IMG/VR virus record: IMGVR_UViG_3300042463_000571
Span: 1-30,253 of that record
DNA: 30,253 bases
Source: a virus
Reading direction: 5' to 3' (one strand)
The notes under the pieces are model-generated. The model worked only from the letters and a program-made list of their open reading frames with translations, did no database searches and was not told the DNA's origin. Position numbers and translations under genes: made by a program. This document shows, one piece after another, positions 1-7,418 of the stretch (positions within the stretch are counted from its first letter, which is position 1; every line of letters begins with the position of its first letter).

Positions 1-608
1 CCTATCGCTGGTGTTGGAGAAGCGATTGATAATGGCACAGCTGTTCTTCTTTGATTGACTAAAAAGTAATCGTTATCTACTGCACTGTAAATTCCCTGTC
101 TTTCAAGTTCATCAATAAGATATCTGGCAGTCTTTTTTGTAATTGCGTATGCATGAGCACCTTCATGTCCAATTATATCAATAATTTGCTGCGGTGGACC
201 TGCTTTAACATGATTATATTTCTGAGGATCTGTTACCTTATAACCCAATACTACAATTCTGTTTTCTGGAATGTCTATCATTAACGGTTGTAGCATCAAT
301 GCATCATGTTCTAAAACAATACCGACATCTTCTGGCCCGTCTGCTATGTTCTTCCAAATGCTAAAATGACCTGCCGTACAGCACATTGCTTTGTCTGCAG
401 CTGACACATTTTCTGTATAACGATACTCTGAGGTTGGTAAATTCTTAATTCCTGTCTTACCAAAAGCCATTCTACCATCCATTTTATGATAGCCATTAAA
501 GTAAGTCCAGGATAAACCTATCTTATCACAAGAGTCTGAGCAAGTCTTTGCATACTCATTGGAGATAGGATTGTCAATTTTTAAAATGTGAGCTTTAATC
601 GATTGCAT
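1..608 (-). CDS. Glycosyltransferase family 25-like protein (3' end beyond window)
   Basis: The reading frame opens at ATG 608-606 and stays open for 202 residues to the left edge, so the C-terminus is missing. GT25 enzymes (LPS and collagen-type transferases) move a sugar from a nucleotide-sugar donor. Family signs are an N-terminal beta strand (HILKID, 7-12), a conserved CTAGHFSIWK stretch at 77-86 where GT25 proteins have a GC.lSH.. helix, VLEHDAL at 98-104 in place of the EDDA metal/donor motif, and a GHEGAHAYAITKKTARYLI-type segment at 148-165. It starts 3 bp after the stop of the second glycosyltransferase, so it is the fourth gene of a late operon. It may decorate phage or host surface glycans; the acceptor cannot be read from sequence. 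Confidence 0.72.
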   Translation of the reverse strand, partial: MQSIKAHILKIDNPISNEYAKTCSDSCDKIGLSWTYFNGYHKMDGRMAFGKTGIKNLPTSEYRYTENVSAADKAMCCTAGHFSIWKNIADGPEDVGIVLEHDALMLQPLMIDIPENRIVVLGYKVTDPQKYNHVKAGPPQQIIDIIGHEGAHAYAITKKTARYLIDELERQGIYSAVDNDYFLVNQRRTAVPLSIASPTPAI

Positions 609-611
609 AAT

Positions 612-1262
612 TTATATTGCCTTATCATATGAAACACTATTTGCATGACCAGTAGAACCCCACTTGTGATCTGCATATACCTTATCTGGTCCATTATATC
701 TCGTAGCACTGCCATGATAAAATAGTGGAATAAAGTAATGTGATGGCCAAATAGTAAGTTTGTGTTTCCAATTAACAACGTGATCTGCTAAAAATGCATT
801 ACCGGTTGATCTAAATGGTTCTGGGCTTAACTGATGTGGCTGAACTTTGTGTAACGTATCAATAACGTGTTTAACAAATTCATTACCTGGGTTGCAAGCC
901 ATAATAGGTTGAATAAAATTATGGCGGCCTGCTTCATTTTCATAACAAGAGTAGGCATGATCAGATGGTGCTGTAAACAATTCATCGGTATTTTCTAAGC
1001 ATACCATATCAGCTTCTGGCCAAAAGCCACCATTCTCATATAGCAATTCATAACGAATTAAATCTGATACACCTGGCCATTTGCGCGTATTATAATAATG
1101 ATTTATAAGATGTTGGTTGTGCCATTTACGAGCCCTAAGCATCTCATCAGTAAAGATAGAATATTCCCAATCAGGATGCTTTTCTTTCCAAGTATTTAAC
1201 CATGCCATAGGAGCAGGCTTTGGTCCAATCCAAATCTGAGTTAACTTCTTTTCAATATTCAT
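612..1262 (-). CDS. Glycosyltransferase of the GT32 / DXD sugar-binding type
   Basis: This 216-residue protein has the Gly_transf_sug (OCH1-like, GT32) layout: QIWIGPKPAP at 9-18 (family QIWhG.kp.P), W..KHPDWEYSIFTDE at 25-40, and SDLIRYELLYENGGFWPEAD at 66-85. The last segment matches the family core SDxxRyxxLyexGGxYxDxD, except that the first Asp of the DxD metal site is Glu83 and the Tyr is Trp81. Asp85 is kept. ATG 1262-1260 follows GAGAGATTAATT, a usable ribosome site. It lies 2 bp after the FkbM methyltransferase and 3 bp before the GT25-like gene. The conservative Glu could still bind metal. A role in surface glycan modification is inferred from context. Confidence 0.72.
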   Translation of the reverse strand: MNIEKKLTQIWIGPKPAPMAWLNTWKEKHPDWEYSIFTDEMLRARKWHNQHLINHYYNTRKWPGVSDLIRYELLYENGGFWPEADMVCLENTDELFTAPSDHAYSCYENEAGRHNFIQPIMACNPGNEFVKHVIDTLHKVQPHQLSPEPFRSTGNAFLADHVVNWKHKLTIWPSHYFIPLFYHGSATRYNGPDKVYADHKWGSTGHANSVSYDKAI

Positions 1263-1264
1263 AA

Positions 1265-1891
1265 TTAATCTCTCACAAAAATCGCATCCATTGAAGTCTT
1301 TTTAACTAACTTATAACCAATCGATTCTAAGAATTCTCTACCACATTCTCTTTCGGTAATAACAACTGGATTGCATTTTTCAATTAAATTGATAGCACCT
1401 TTTAATGCTTCCGGTTCATAACCTTCAAGGTCAAAATGAATTAGATCGCATTTATCAAGACCTAAGCTATCTATAGTAATCATCATTACTGCGCCAGGAT
1501 TTTCATTTACTGTATACATACCAACGTTATTTTCTTCACCGGGTGCTGTTGGTGAATCAAGACTTACTAATTTTTTAGAAGAGCCTAATGCTGCGTTTTG
1601 GTGATAAATTCCAGGAACAGCACAGTTTCTTTCTAAACAATAATAGTTAACTGGATCTGGTTCAAATGTATATACTCTATCAAAATGATTTTTGTAGAAT
1701 CTTGGATACATGCCACAGCATCCACCGGCTTGTACAACCACATCTCGAGCTTTTACATATTTAAGAAATGATTCACGGTCACGAATCCAATCTTGGAGTG
1801 GCCAATGAAATGCATTAAAATCTCGAATTGGCCATAGAAGCTGATCTACACCTTCTATGTTTACTTTTCTCATAGCTAATTGATTATTCAT
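1265..1891 (-). CDS. FkbM-family SAM-dependent methyltransferase
   Basis: A 208-residue class I methyltransferase. I start it at ATG 1891-1889, which overlaps the upstream TAA as TAATG. A longer reading to 1978 would run 29 residues back into the upstream gene. Motif I is VVVQAGGCCGMYP at 51-63 (FkbM proteins usually have D.GAN.G; here the acidic residue is Gln54 and the Asn is Cys). The acidic end of strand 2 is TFEPDP at 75-80, and DLIHFDLEGYEPEALKGA is the typical FkbM D.EG.E segment. FkbM enzymes O-methylate sugars and other small molecules. Placement between another methyltransferase and two glycosyltransferases suggests a glycan substrate. Confidence 0.8.
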   Translation of the reverse strand: MNNQLAMRKVNIEGVDQLLWPIRDFNAFHWPLQDWIRDRESFLKYVKARDVVVQAGGCCGMYPRFYKNHFDRVYTFEPDPVNYYCLERNCAVPGIYHQNAALGSSKKLVSLDSPTAPGEENNVGMYTVNENPGAVMMITIDSLGLDKCDLIHFDLEGYEPEALKGAINLIEKCNPVVITERECGREFLESIGYKLVKKTSMDAIFVRD

Positions 1892-2451
1892 TATTTCACC
1901 ACATACCAAATAAAATCTTGTTCTTTTTTGTAATCTTGACCAAAATGTTTTTCTACTGCAGATTTTACTGTTGGCCAATGTATATCGTGACCAATTACGT
2001 ATCCACCTTTTTTAACTTTTGGCATCCAATGTATAATGTCTGCATCTACACCTTCAAATGAATGATCTGCATCTATGAATACGAAATCTAAGCTTTCATC
2101 TTCAATTAGCTTTGACGCGTCATTCGTAAATCCACGGTAAATAGTTGCTCTTCCATTTGTAGTATCACAAAATGCTTTTACATCTGCATAATATCTTTCA
2201 TGCTCCCACGCAAGACCATCTTCACCTGGAATATATTTTTGTGGCCCGCCGTTTGATTCTTGCTGTGCATATAAGTCAACACCAAACAAACGAAGATTTT
2301 GACAATTATTAACTAGATGTTTAAAAGTTTCACCATACCATACACCAAGTTCGGCGCCAATGGTCCAGTTGTTTTCTTTTACAAACCGTTCTAATGTAGA
2401 CCATCTATACGTATTTCCGCCGTCATGCCCGCGGTCTTTAATCATTCCCAT
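1891..2451 (-). CDS. Class I SAM methyltransferase (Methyltransf_24-like)
   Basis: A 186-residue protein. GAELGVWYGET at 32-42 is the SAM-binding glycine loop, FGVDLYA at 56-62 carries the acidic residue after strand 2, and LDFVFIDADHSFEGVDADI at 121-139 is diagnostic for the Methyltransf_24 / cephalosporin-hydroxylase-like group, followed by GGYVIGHDIHW. It starts at ATG 2451 with AGGATTAAT upstream. It is the first gene after the late promoter at 2502-2509 and is coupled by TAATG to the FkbM gene. This group methylates sugars, lipids or small metabolites; the substrate is unknown. Confidence 0.75.
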   Translation of the reverse strand: MGMIKDRGHDGGNTYRWSTLERFVKENNWTIGAELGVWYGETFKHLVNNCQNLRLFGVDLYAQQESNGGPQKYIPGEDGLAWEHERYYADVKAFCDTTNGRATIYRGFTNDASKLIEDESLDFVFIDADHSFEGVDADIIHWMPKVKKGGYVIGHDIHWPTVKSAVEKHFGQDYKKEQDFIWYVVK

Positions 2452-2476
2452 AATATTAATCCTATTTTAGTAAACA

Positions 2477-2502
2477 AAAAGGACAGCCGAAGCCGTCCTT
2501 TT
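2477..2502 (-). terminator. UUCG-tetraloop hairpin terminator after the structural gene
   Basis: On the minus strand the RNA forms an 11-bp stem AAAAGGACGGC / GCTGTCCTTTT (one G-U pair) closed by a C(UUCG)G tetraloop, followed by a T run. It begins about 25 bp after the stop of the virion protein gene ending at 2527. The wobble is G-U only on the minus strand (A-C on plus), so it is directional. It abuts the late promoter at 2502-2509. Confidence 0.85.
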
Positions 2503-2509
2503 ATTTATA
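2502..2509 (-). promoter_or_regulatory. T4-type late promoter TATAAATA
   Basis: An exact TATAAATA on the minus strand, the consensus recognised by the gp55 sigma factor and enhanced by gp33 with the clamp. It lies about 50 bp upstream of the methyltransferase at 2451 and would drive the four glycan-modification genes. A weaker TATAAATG lies at 2513-2520. Confidence 0.75.
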
Positions 2510-2526
2510 ACTCATTTATAAACATC

Positions 2527-3825
2527 TTATCTTGTTACTTCTTCCCAGTCCATTGAACCGTGAACTACTTCAGTATTAGTTGATGCTGATACCGCAAGCG
2601 TTAGAGATACAGGTGTACCTGCTAATCCATTTCTTCTTAATTGAAACTTAAACAGAGCATCTCTAAAAATATTTATAGCGGGTGCGTCTTGTGTATTAGA
2701 TGTAAAATATCCGCTAGCTAATATTTTTCCACCTGAAACAGCAGTTCCGGCAAGGGTGTATTCAATTGAAGAATCTGCTCCTGGGTCTGACCAAGAACCT
2801 GTTGTAACGGTTGCGCCTTCAATAATTCTCCATGAGTATATACCCGTGGCTACACCCATTACTGCTACTGCAGTTGGAATAACAACTGCGTCTAATGCAG
2901 TAGATTTAAGTCTGATTGATACAACAGGATAATATGTTCCAGCGGTTGCTAAAGATTTTGGTGCTGTAATAGCGGTGCCGACAGCTCGTTGAGTACCTCT
3001 AAGTTCGTAACCGCCTTCAGATATAACCGTAGAGCATATTTGTTTAAGAGTACTTGATGAACCTGTCGCGCTATTATTTTTTATCTCATAACGAAGTGGA
3101 AGCGAAGCAGTTGTCATGTATGTTGACGTAATACTGTTTGCATGATGAAAACTGTGAGCATGTATAAATTCGCCATTTATTACAAACCCACATCTGACAG
3201 ATCCTACACCTAACCATTCTATGTCGATGAACAAAATATGCGCTTTAGATATATCAAGAGTAAGTCCAGATGGTCCAGCACCATCTAAAGAATCCATGTT
3301 CCAGTCGTTCTTGTGAATTCTAGTATCAACAGCAACTCCACTATTGTAAGATCTTCTTACGAAATATAAGTCACTTCCATCAAGTTCTAGGTATATGCCG
3401 TTTTGTGCACCAAAATATCCAACTCTTTGGCGAAGACCTTCCTTTGCCGTGTTCATCACAAACGTACTAAATGTTTGCAACGATTTACCTGGTTGGTAAG
3501 AAAACACCATAGATGTCTCTCTTATTACTTCAGAGTTTGCAGCAGTATCAACAACAAGATTTACAAGACCTTCGTTTGCAGAAAAAGAAGCTGTTCCGCC
3601 ACCAACAACAGCCGTGTCCCATAGACCGTTATCTCTATAACGATGCGAAGAATCAAACATTGTAAGTGGTGTTGAAACTCTTGCTCGTCCAAAAGCATCA
3701 ACAGCCATTCCTGATGGATTTGCTGGACCAACATTGTTTCCATATTGGTCTGCAAGCATTACTACTTCGAAAAGAGATTTATTATTTTCTAAATAGAGGT
3801 GATTGTTTTTATTAAATTGAGCCAT
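2527..3825 (-). CDS. Virion structural protein conserved in marine T4-like phages (putative)
   Basis: A 432-residue protein beginning MAQFNKNNHLYLE. I chose ATG 3825-3823 because it overlaps the upstream TAA as TAATG, like neighbouring junctions, and AAAGGA lies about 11 nt upstream; an in-frame ATG at 3837 would add MATL but has that AAAGG directly against it. The N-terminal part contains GMAVDAFGRARVSTPLTMFDS, a segment I recognise from large unassigned proteins of marine T4-like phages. The rest is beta-rich, low in Cys, and rich in Ser, Thr, Ala and Gly, as in tail-fibre, head-decoration or adhesin-like virion proteins. It is last in a late operon and is followed by a strong terminator. 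The precise virion location is not visible. Confidence 0.6.
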   Translation of the reverse strand: MAQFNKNNHLYLENNKSLFEVVMLADQYGNNVGPANPSGMAVDAFGRARVSTPLTMFDSSHRYRDNGLWDTAVVGGGTASFSANEGLVNLVVDTAANSEVIRETSMVFSYQPGKSLQTFSTFVMNTAKEGLRQRVGYFGAQNGIYLELDGSDLYFVRRSYNSGVAVDTRIHKNDWNMDSLDGAGPSGLTLDISKAHILFIDIEWLGVGSVRCGFVINGEFIHAHSFHHANSITSTYMTTASLPLRYEIKNNSATGSSSTLKQICSTVISEGGYELRGTQRAVGTAITAPKSLATAGTYYPVVSIRLKSTALDAVVIPTAVAVMGVATGIYSWRIIEGATVTTGSWSDPGADSSIEYTLAGTAVSGGKILASGYFTSNTQDAPAINIFRDALFKFQLRRNGLAGTPVSLTLAVSASTNTEVVHGSMDWEEVTR

Positions 3826-5054
3826 TAGCGTTGCCATCCTTTGATATATTTGTCTGAGAAGTTAGCATTACTAAATCCCAATCTATCTACAAGTTTAACA
3901 GCGTTTTTGCCCATCTTATCGATAGCAACGAATCCTTCTTGTTCTGTTACTTGATATCCGTCAGCGGTCTTTAGGAATGTACCAATAGTTTTTGCTTTAT
4001 CTAGCTTGCCAATAATCATAAGCTTTGCGTCAATAATCAAATTATACAAATCAAACATAGCTACAATTTGTGCAGGCGGAGTTTTTTTGAAATATTCTAA
4101 AGTAGAATCTCTTTTTGCAATCTTACTAGCTTTACCTTTATCGGTCTTAAGCTTATTTGCTTCTGCATCGTAATAATCTGCAATGTATTTTTCTAGATCT
4201 CTTACAAACGTTTTTGTATTTTTAATTCTTTCGCCTTGACGAATTTTAGAATTAACAAATGTTTTTACTTTTACTAGAGTATCTTCGTTGTCTGAAATAC
4301 CATTAAATGTTTCTTTTTTAATGGTATTGAATAATTTTCCAGCTCGAGAAAGAATGTCTGTTACTTCTTTAGTTTCTGATGCTGTAAAGTTTGCTGTGCC
4401 AGATACATCTCTATATAATGCATCTACCGACCAAACGCCTTTTACTTTCTTGAGGCCAGAAGCAATCTCCTCTCCAAAGCTTGCAGACATTTCTTCAAAA
4501 CTTGATCCTCGGTATGTAGTGTGCCAGACCACTCCGATTTTGGATCCGAGTATTTCCGCACCGAGTTTTGAGTTCTTAGGTACCGCATAAACAATCGTAT
4601 TAGGATGGAAAGTAATATGTGGTTCACCTTCAATGTCCACCACTTTAAGATCTTCTTTAGCATATAGAAAGTCACCTTGTACTACGCCTTTAATGCCAAG
4701 TTTTGGTAACTCAGCTAGCGCTAGTTTTAATTTTGTATTCAAATCACCGGAAGTATCAGCATCTACATCAGCTGATGTTTTATATACCTTTGGGTTTTTA
4801 TTAAAGATACCCTTTTTAGCAACAAAGAACTTACCATCTGATGGATCAATGCCAGCAAATACAGCTGGTGCGCCATCCCATTTAACAGTAACGTTTACTT
4901 TTGATTTTGCAGTACCAGCAAGCATGTCGCGTAGCGCGCGCAGGAAGTTAATAGAATCACGAGTTCCATCTACACCTGCATTAAGGATGTTATCCTCGAG
5001 GTGCTCCATGTGAGTGTTCTTAGACTCAACTAAGTAACTTTTAAATGATAACAT
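3825..5054 (-). CDS. Ligase/nucleotidyltransferase-like protein with capsid-targeting-like N-terminus
   Basis: A 409-residue protein of a conserved phage family with no established function that I know of. Several segments resemble covalent nucleotidyltransferases (RNA/DNA ligases): KWDG at 58-61 (motif I KxDG, Lys58 the possible AMP acceptor), FVAKKG at 77-82, QGDFLY at 126-131 (motif III-like), and near the C-terminus EGFVAID at 373-379 with AVKLVDR at 385-391 (motif IV EGxV and motif V KxV). About 240 residues, largely helical and charged, separate motifs III and IV, far more than usual. The N-terminus MLSFKSYLVE fits the T4 capsid-targeting peptide pattern ending in (I/L)xE. It is TAATG-coupled to the nuclease-like gene upstream and the virion gene downstream. 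Catalytic activity is inference. Confidence 0.6.
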   Translation of the reverse strand: MLSFKSYLVESKNTHMEHLEDNILNAGVDGTRDSINFLRALRDMLAGTAKSKVNVTVKWDGAPAVFAGIDPSDGKFFVAKKGIFNKNPKVYKTSADVDADTSGDLNTKLKLALAELPKLGIKGVVQGDFLYAKEDLKVVDIEGEPHITFHPNTIVYAVPKNSKLGAEILGSKIGVVWHTTYRGSSFEEMSASFGEEIASGLKKVKGVWSVDALYRDVSGTANFTASETKEVTDILSRAGKLFNTIKKETFNGISDNEDTLVKVKTFVNSKIRQGERIKNTKTFVRDLEKYIADYYDAEANKLKTDKGKASKIAKRDSTLEYFKKTPPAQIVAMFDLYNLIIDAKLMIIGKLDKAKTIGTFLKTADGYQVTEQEGFVAIDKMGKNAVKLVDRLGFSNANFSDKYIKGWQR

Positions 5055-5851
5055 TACACTTTTCTAACTCGCTGGTGTGTGAACGGGTTTTTCTTTGTAG
5101 TTCCAGGTTTAAGAGAGTACGGACTATTAGCCATAGTTTTTACTTTAACTTCTGGTTGAATTTCATATTGGCTTGTACGAATACCAACTCGCATTCTAAA
5201 ATCGCCTTTACCACCAAACATAGGAACGTCTGCTGCAATACCAAGAGGATCCTCATTGCTAAGTCTATAAAAATCGTCATCAGCTTGTAGATAATAAACT
5301 GGTTCTGCTTTTCCGCCGCCAGCGTAGTGGTCTCTAACAACTTTACCTAAATCTTGGTTTGGTACTGTTACAATATACTGATCAGCTTGCTTGCTCATGT
5401 AAGCTTTCATTTCAGCATGATTTACAGTATCTTTATCAGTTTTTTGAGGACCAACGTTTGTATTTAGCTTAGTTTTTCCTGTAGCTTTTAATATATCTTT
5501 TACGAATTTATCAGCATGCTTATCAAGCATTTTTGCTATATAAACTTTTAACGGTCCTTGTTTTCCTGCAAATGGGCCACTTTTTTCTAGTGATGAAAAC
5601 CATTTTTTGCCATCATATGAAGCTCGAGTATTTCCAAGGTTGTCTGTATGGTTCATTTTTACTTCAATCCACACGTTTTTACCCTTGTGTTTAACAAGAA
5701 CGTCAGAATAAGTAGAATCTACCTTTGGTCTTGAGGCATCATAGCCCAAATCTTTTAATTGATCTGCAACATCTTTTTCATACTTATCTGACGCGACGCT
5801 CATAAGAAGCAACTCCAGTTCTTCACCAATAAAGTCTTTAAAGGATTTCAT
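5054..5851 (-). CDS. PD-(D/E)XK nuclease-like protein with capsid-targeting-like N-terminus
   Basis: A 265-residue protein. Residues 45-66 read D-S-T-Y-S-D50-V-L-V, a turn, then W-I-E63-V-K65-M: the spacing of Asp50 and Glu63-x-Lys65 on two adjacent strands is the PD-(D/E)XK core of restriction-type and Holliday-resolvase-type nucleases. The preceding helix (23-36, KYEKDVADQLKDLG) fits the fold. The C-terminal half is basic and contains no motif I can name. The N-terminus MKSFKDFIGEE closely resembles the T4 internal-protein peptide MKTYQEFIAEA. ATG 5851 lies 27 bp after an exact late promoter, so it is made late, when heads assemble. A packaged or injected nuclease is a reasonable hypothesis. 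DNA-binding without cleavage is the alternative. Confidence 0.6.
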   Translation of the reverse strand: MKSFKDFIGEELELLLMSVASDKYEKDVADQLKDLGYDASRPKVDSTYSDVLVKHKGKNVWIEVKMNHTDNLGNTRASYDGKKWFSSLEKSGPFAGKQGPLKVYIAKMLDKHADKFVKDILKATGKTKLNTNVGPQKTDKDTVNHAEMKAYMSKQADQYIVTVPNQDLGKVVRDHYAGGGKAEPVYYLQADDDFYRLSNEDPLGIAADVPMFGGKGDFRMRVGIRTSQYEIQPEVKVKTMANSPYSLKPGTTKKNPFTHQRVRKV

Positions 5852-5877
5852 TTTCTTTCAGTTGGTTGGTTTTTCTT

Positions 5878-5885
5878 TATTTATA
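5878..5885 (-). promoter_or_regulatory. T4-type late promoter TATAAATA
   Basis: Exact TATAAATA on the minus strand, 3 bp after the stop of gene 41 and 27 bp before the ATG at 5851. It should drive the nuclease-like, ligase-like and virion genes as one late transcript ending at the hairpin at 2477-2502. Confidence 0.8.
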
Positions 5886-5887
5886 TA

Positions 5888-7315
5888 TTAAGAAATGCCA
5901 CCAGCTGAGAACAATGTCTTCTTACTTCCTTGACCAAATGCAGTTTTGTCGAATGGCAAAGTATCATCATCTCTTGACGAATTACTGAATGATGCTGTAT
6001 TAGCAGCACTATTACCTGTCATGCCTCGTTGAGCAGTTTCTTCAAGCTCATAGATTTGCATTTTAGCTCGATTAATACCGACAACAAATCTACGATAAAA
6101 ACTAATATCGCCCCAGCGATTTTTTAATTGTTTAAGCATTAGCTGGCCAAGACCATCAAGTTCTTCAGTAGTAATTAAACCAAGAATACAATCGGCAGTA
6201 TGAGTGATACCCATAGACTCAGAAGTATTCGTAAGATCAACGTCAGAGTTTCCATAACCATCACGGTTAAACTGTGAAGATGTAATAACTGCACAGTTAT
6301 ATTCCATAGCTAAACCACGAATTTCTTCTGCAATAGACTTAACAAGAGTGTAACTGTTTGCGGCTGCAGCACCTTTAACACGAGATGAAGCACAGATATT
6401 CAGGTAATCGATACAAACAATATCAGGCTTAAAGCCTTGTTTCATTTTCAGTTCATTAAGCAAATGTCTGAAGTGACCAGCATGAGCTGAACCAGTTGGG
6501 TATTCTTTGATAACAAGCTTACCTTTAGTCTTTGATCTAATACGTTCAATACGTTTAGCGTAAACATCACGCGGCAACAGCTTTAACTCGTCAAGAGTTA
6601 CATCCATCATATTAGCGTCAATACGCTCAGCAATACGTTCTTCTGCCATTTCCATTGTAATGTAAACAACATTCAAACCTTGCATAAGAGCATTTGCTGC
6701 AAAGTGGCATTTCAATAGAGACTTACCACCGCCAGTTGTTGCAAGCAGCACAGTCATAGATTTACGAGGTAAGCCACCTTTAGTAATCTTGTTTAGAATA
6801 TCAATATCAAATGGAATACGTTCTTCTTTGCGGTGATAGAAATCATAACGCGATTCAGCATCTTCAATAAAGTCGTGGCCTACCGAGCTGTCAAAGCTAA
6901 TACCCAGAGAAGCAGCAAGCAACTCTGGAATAGAGCCTTTATCGTTTTCTTTATCTTGACCGTCCATAATCAAAATAGCTTTGCGAATTGAGTTGAATAG
7001 ATCTTTATCTTGGCAAAACTTTTCTGTTTCTGATACAAGGAAATCTATATTTGTTGATGAGTCTGTAGCTAAGCTATCAACTTCAGACATAATATTTTTG
7101 TAAGACTCTTCGTTAAGGTCTTTACGTTTATCTAGAGAAAGCTTAAGCGCTTCAATAGAAGGCGGTGCTTTGTATTCTTCGACGTATGATGAATATGTAT
7201 CAAAGATTTTTCTTAGTGAACCATCGTCAAAGTAATCTGCTTTAATGTATGGATATACTTTGCGGTAAAATGTATCGTTGAGTACGAGATTTGATAATAC
7301 TGTTTTTTCAATCAT
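5888..7315 (-). CDS. 41: Replicative DNA helicase, DnaB-type (gp41)
   Basis: A 475-residue hexameric 5'-3' helicase that unwinds the phage fork and, in T4, binds the gp61 primase. The N-terminal helical domain covers about 1-130. The RecA-like domain has Walker A ATTGGGKS at 192-199, followed by VVYITMEMAEERIAERI, the DnaB SlEMs-like segment. Walker B is PDIVCIDYLNI with Asp303, and a TSSQFNR segment matches the sensor glutamine region. Length is close to T4 gp41 (475). It lies downstream of uvsX behind its own early promoter at 7383-7411 and a UUCG hairpin in the leader. No primase gene is in this window. Confidence 0.95.
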   Translation of the reverse strand: MIEKTVLSNLVLNDTFYRKVYPYIKADYFDDGSLRKIFDTYSSYVEEYKAPPSIEALKLSLDKRKDLNEESYKNIMSEVDSLATDSSTNIDFLVSETEKFCQDKDLFNSIRKAILIMDGQDKENDKGSIPELLAASLGISFDSSVGHDFIEDAESRYDFYHRKEERIPFDIDILNKITKGGLPRKSMTVLLATTGGGKSLLKCHFAANALMQGLNVVYITMEMAEERIAERIDANMMDVTLDELKLLPRDVYAKRIERIRSKTKGKLVIKEYPTGSAHAGHFRHLLNELKMKQGFKPDIVCIDYLNICASSRVKGAAAANSYTLVKSIAEEIRGLAMEYNCAVITSSQFNRDGYGNSDVDLTNTSESMGITHTADCILGLITTEELDGLGQLMLKQLKNRWGDISFYRRFVVGINRAKMQIYELEETAQRGMTGNSAANTASFSNSSRDDDTLPFDKTAFGQGSKKTLFSAGGIS

Positions 7316-7342
7316 TTGATATTTCCGTGTTCTAAATTAGAA

Positions 7343-7362
7343 TTGGCAGCCGAAGCTGCCAA
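7343..7362 (-). terminator. UUCG-tetraloop hairpin between uvsX and gene 41
   Basis: A perfect 8-bp stem TTGGCAGC / GCTGCCAA with a C(UUCG)G loop on the minus strand, beginning 57 bp after the uvsX stop. It is followed by TTCTAATTT rather than a clean T run, so termination may be partial. It lies downstream of the promoter at 7383-7411 and so sits in the gene 41 leader; it may instead act as an attenuator or RNA-stabilising element. Confidence 0.6.
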
Positions 7363-7382
7363 CACATTCAATGTTATCTTAT

Positions 7383-7411
7383 ATAATAACATACATTACA
7401 AATACTGTCAA
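7383..7411 (-). promoter_or_regulatory. Early sigma70-type promoter for gene 41
   Basis: TTGACA (7411-7406, minus), a 17-bp spacer and TATTAT (7388-7383) with an upstream TGT extended -10. It begins 8 bp after the uvsX stop and points to gene 41. Confidence 0.85.
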
Positions 7412-7418
7412 CAGTTGA

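Noticed and set aside
1892-1978. 29-residue N-terminal extension of the FkbM methyltransferase
   Set aside because: It overlaps the upstream methyltransferase coding region; the TAATG junction at 1891 matches other junctions in the operon.
4633-5013. A 126-codon plus-strand frame opposite the ligase-like gene
   Set aside because: Antisense to a gene with recognisable motifs and good coupling; Ser-rich composition is that of a complementary-strand artefact.
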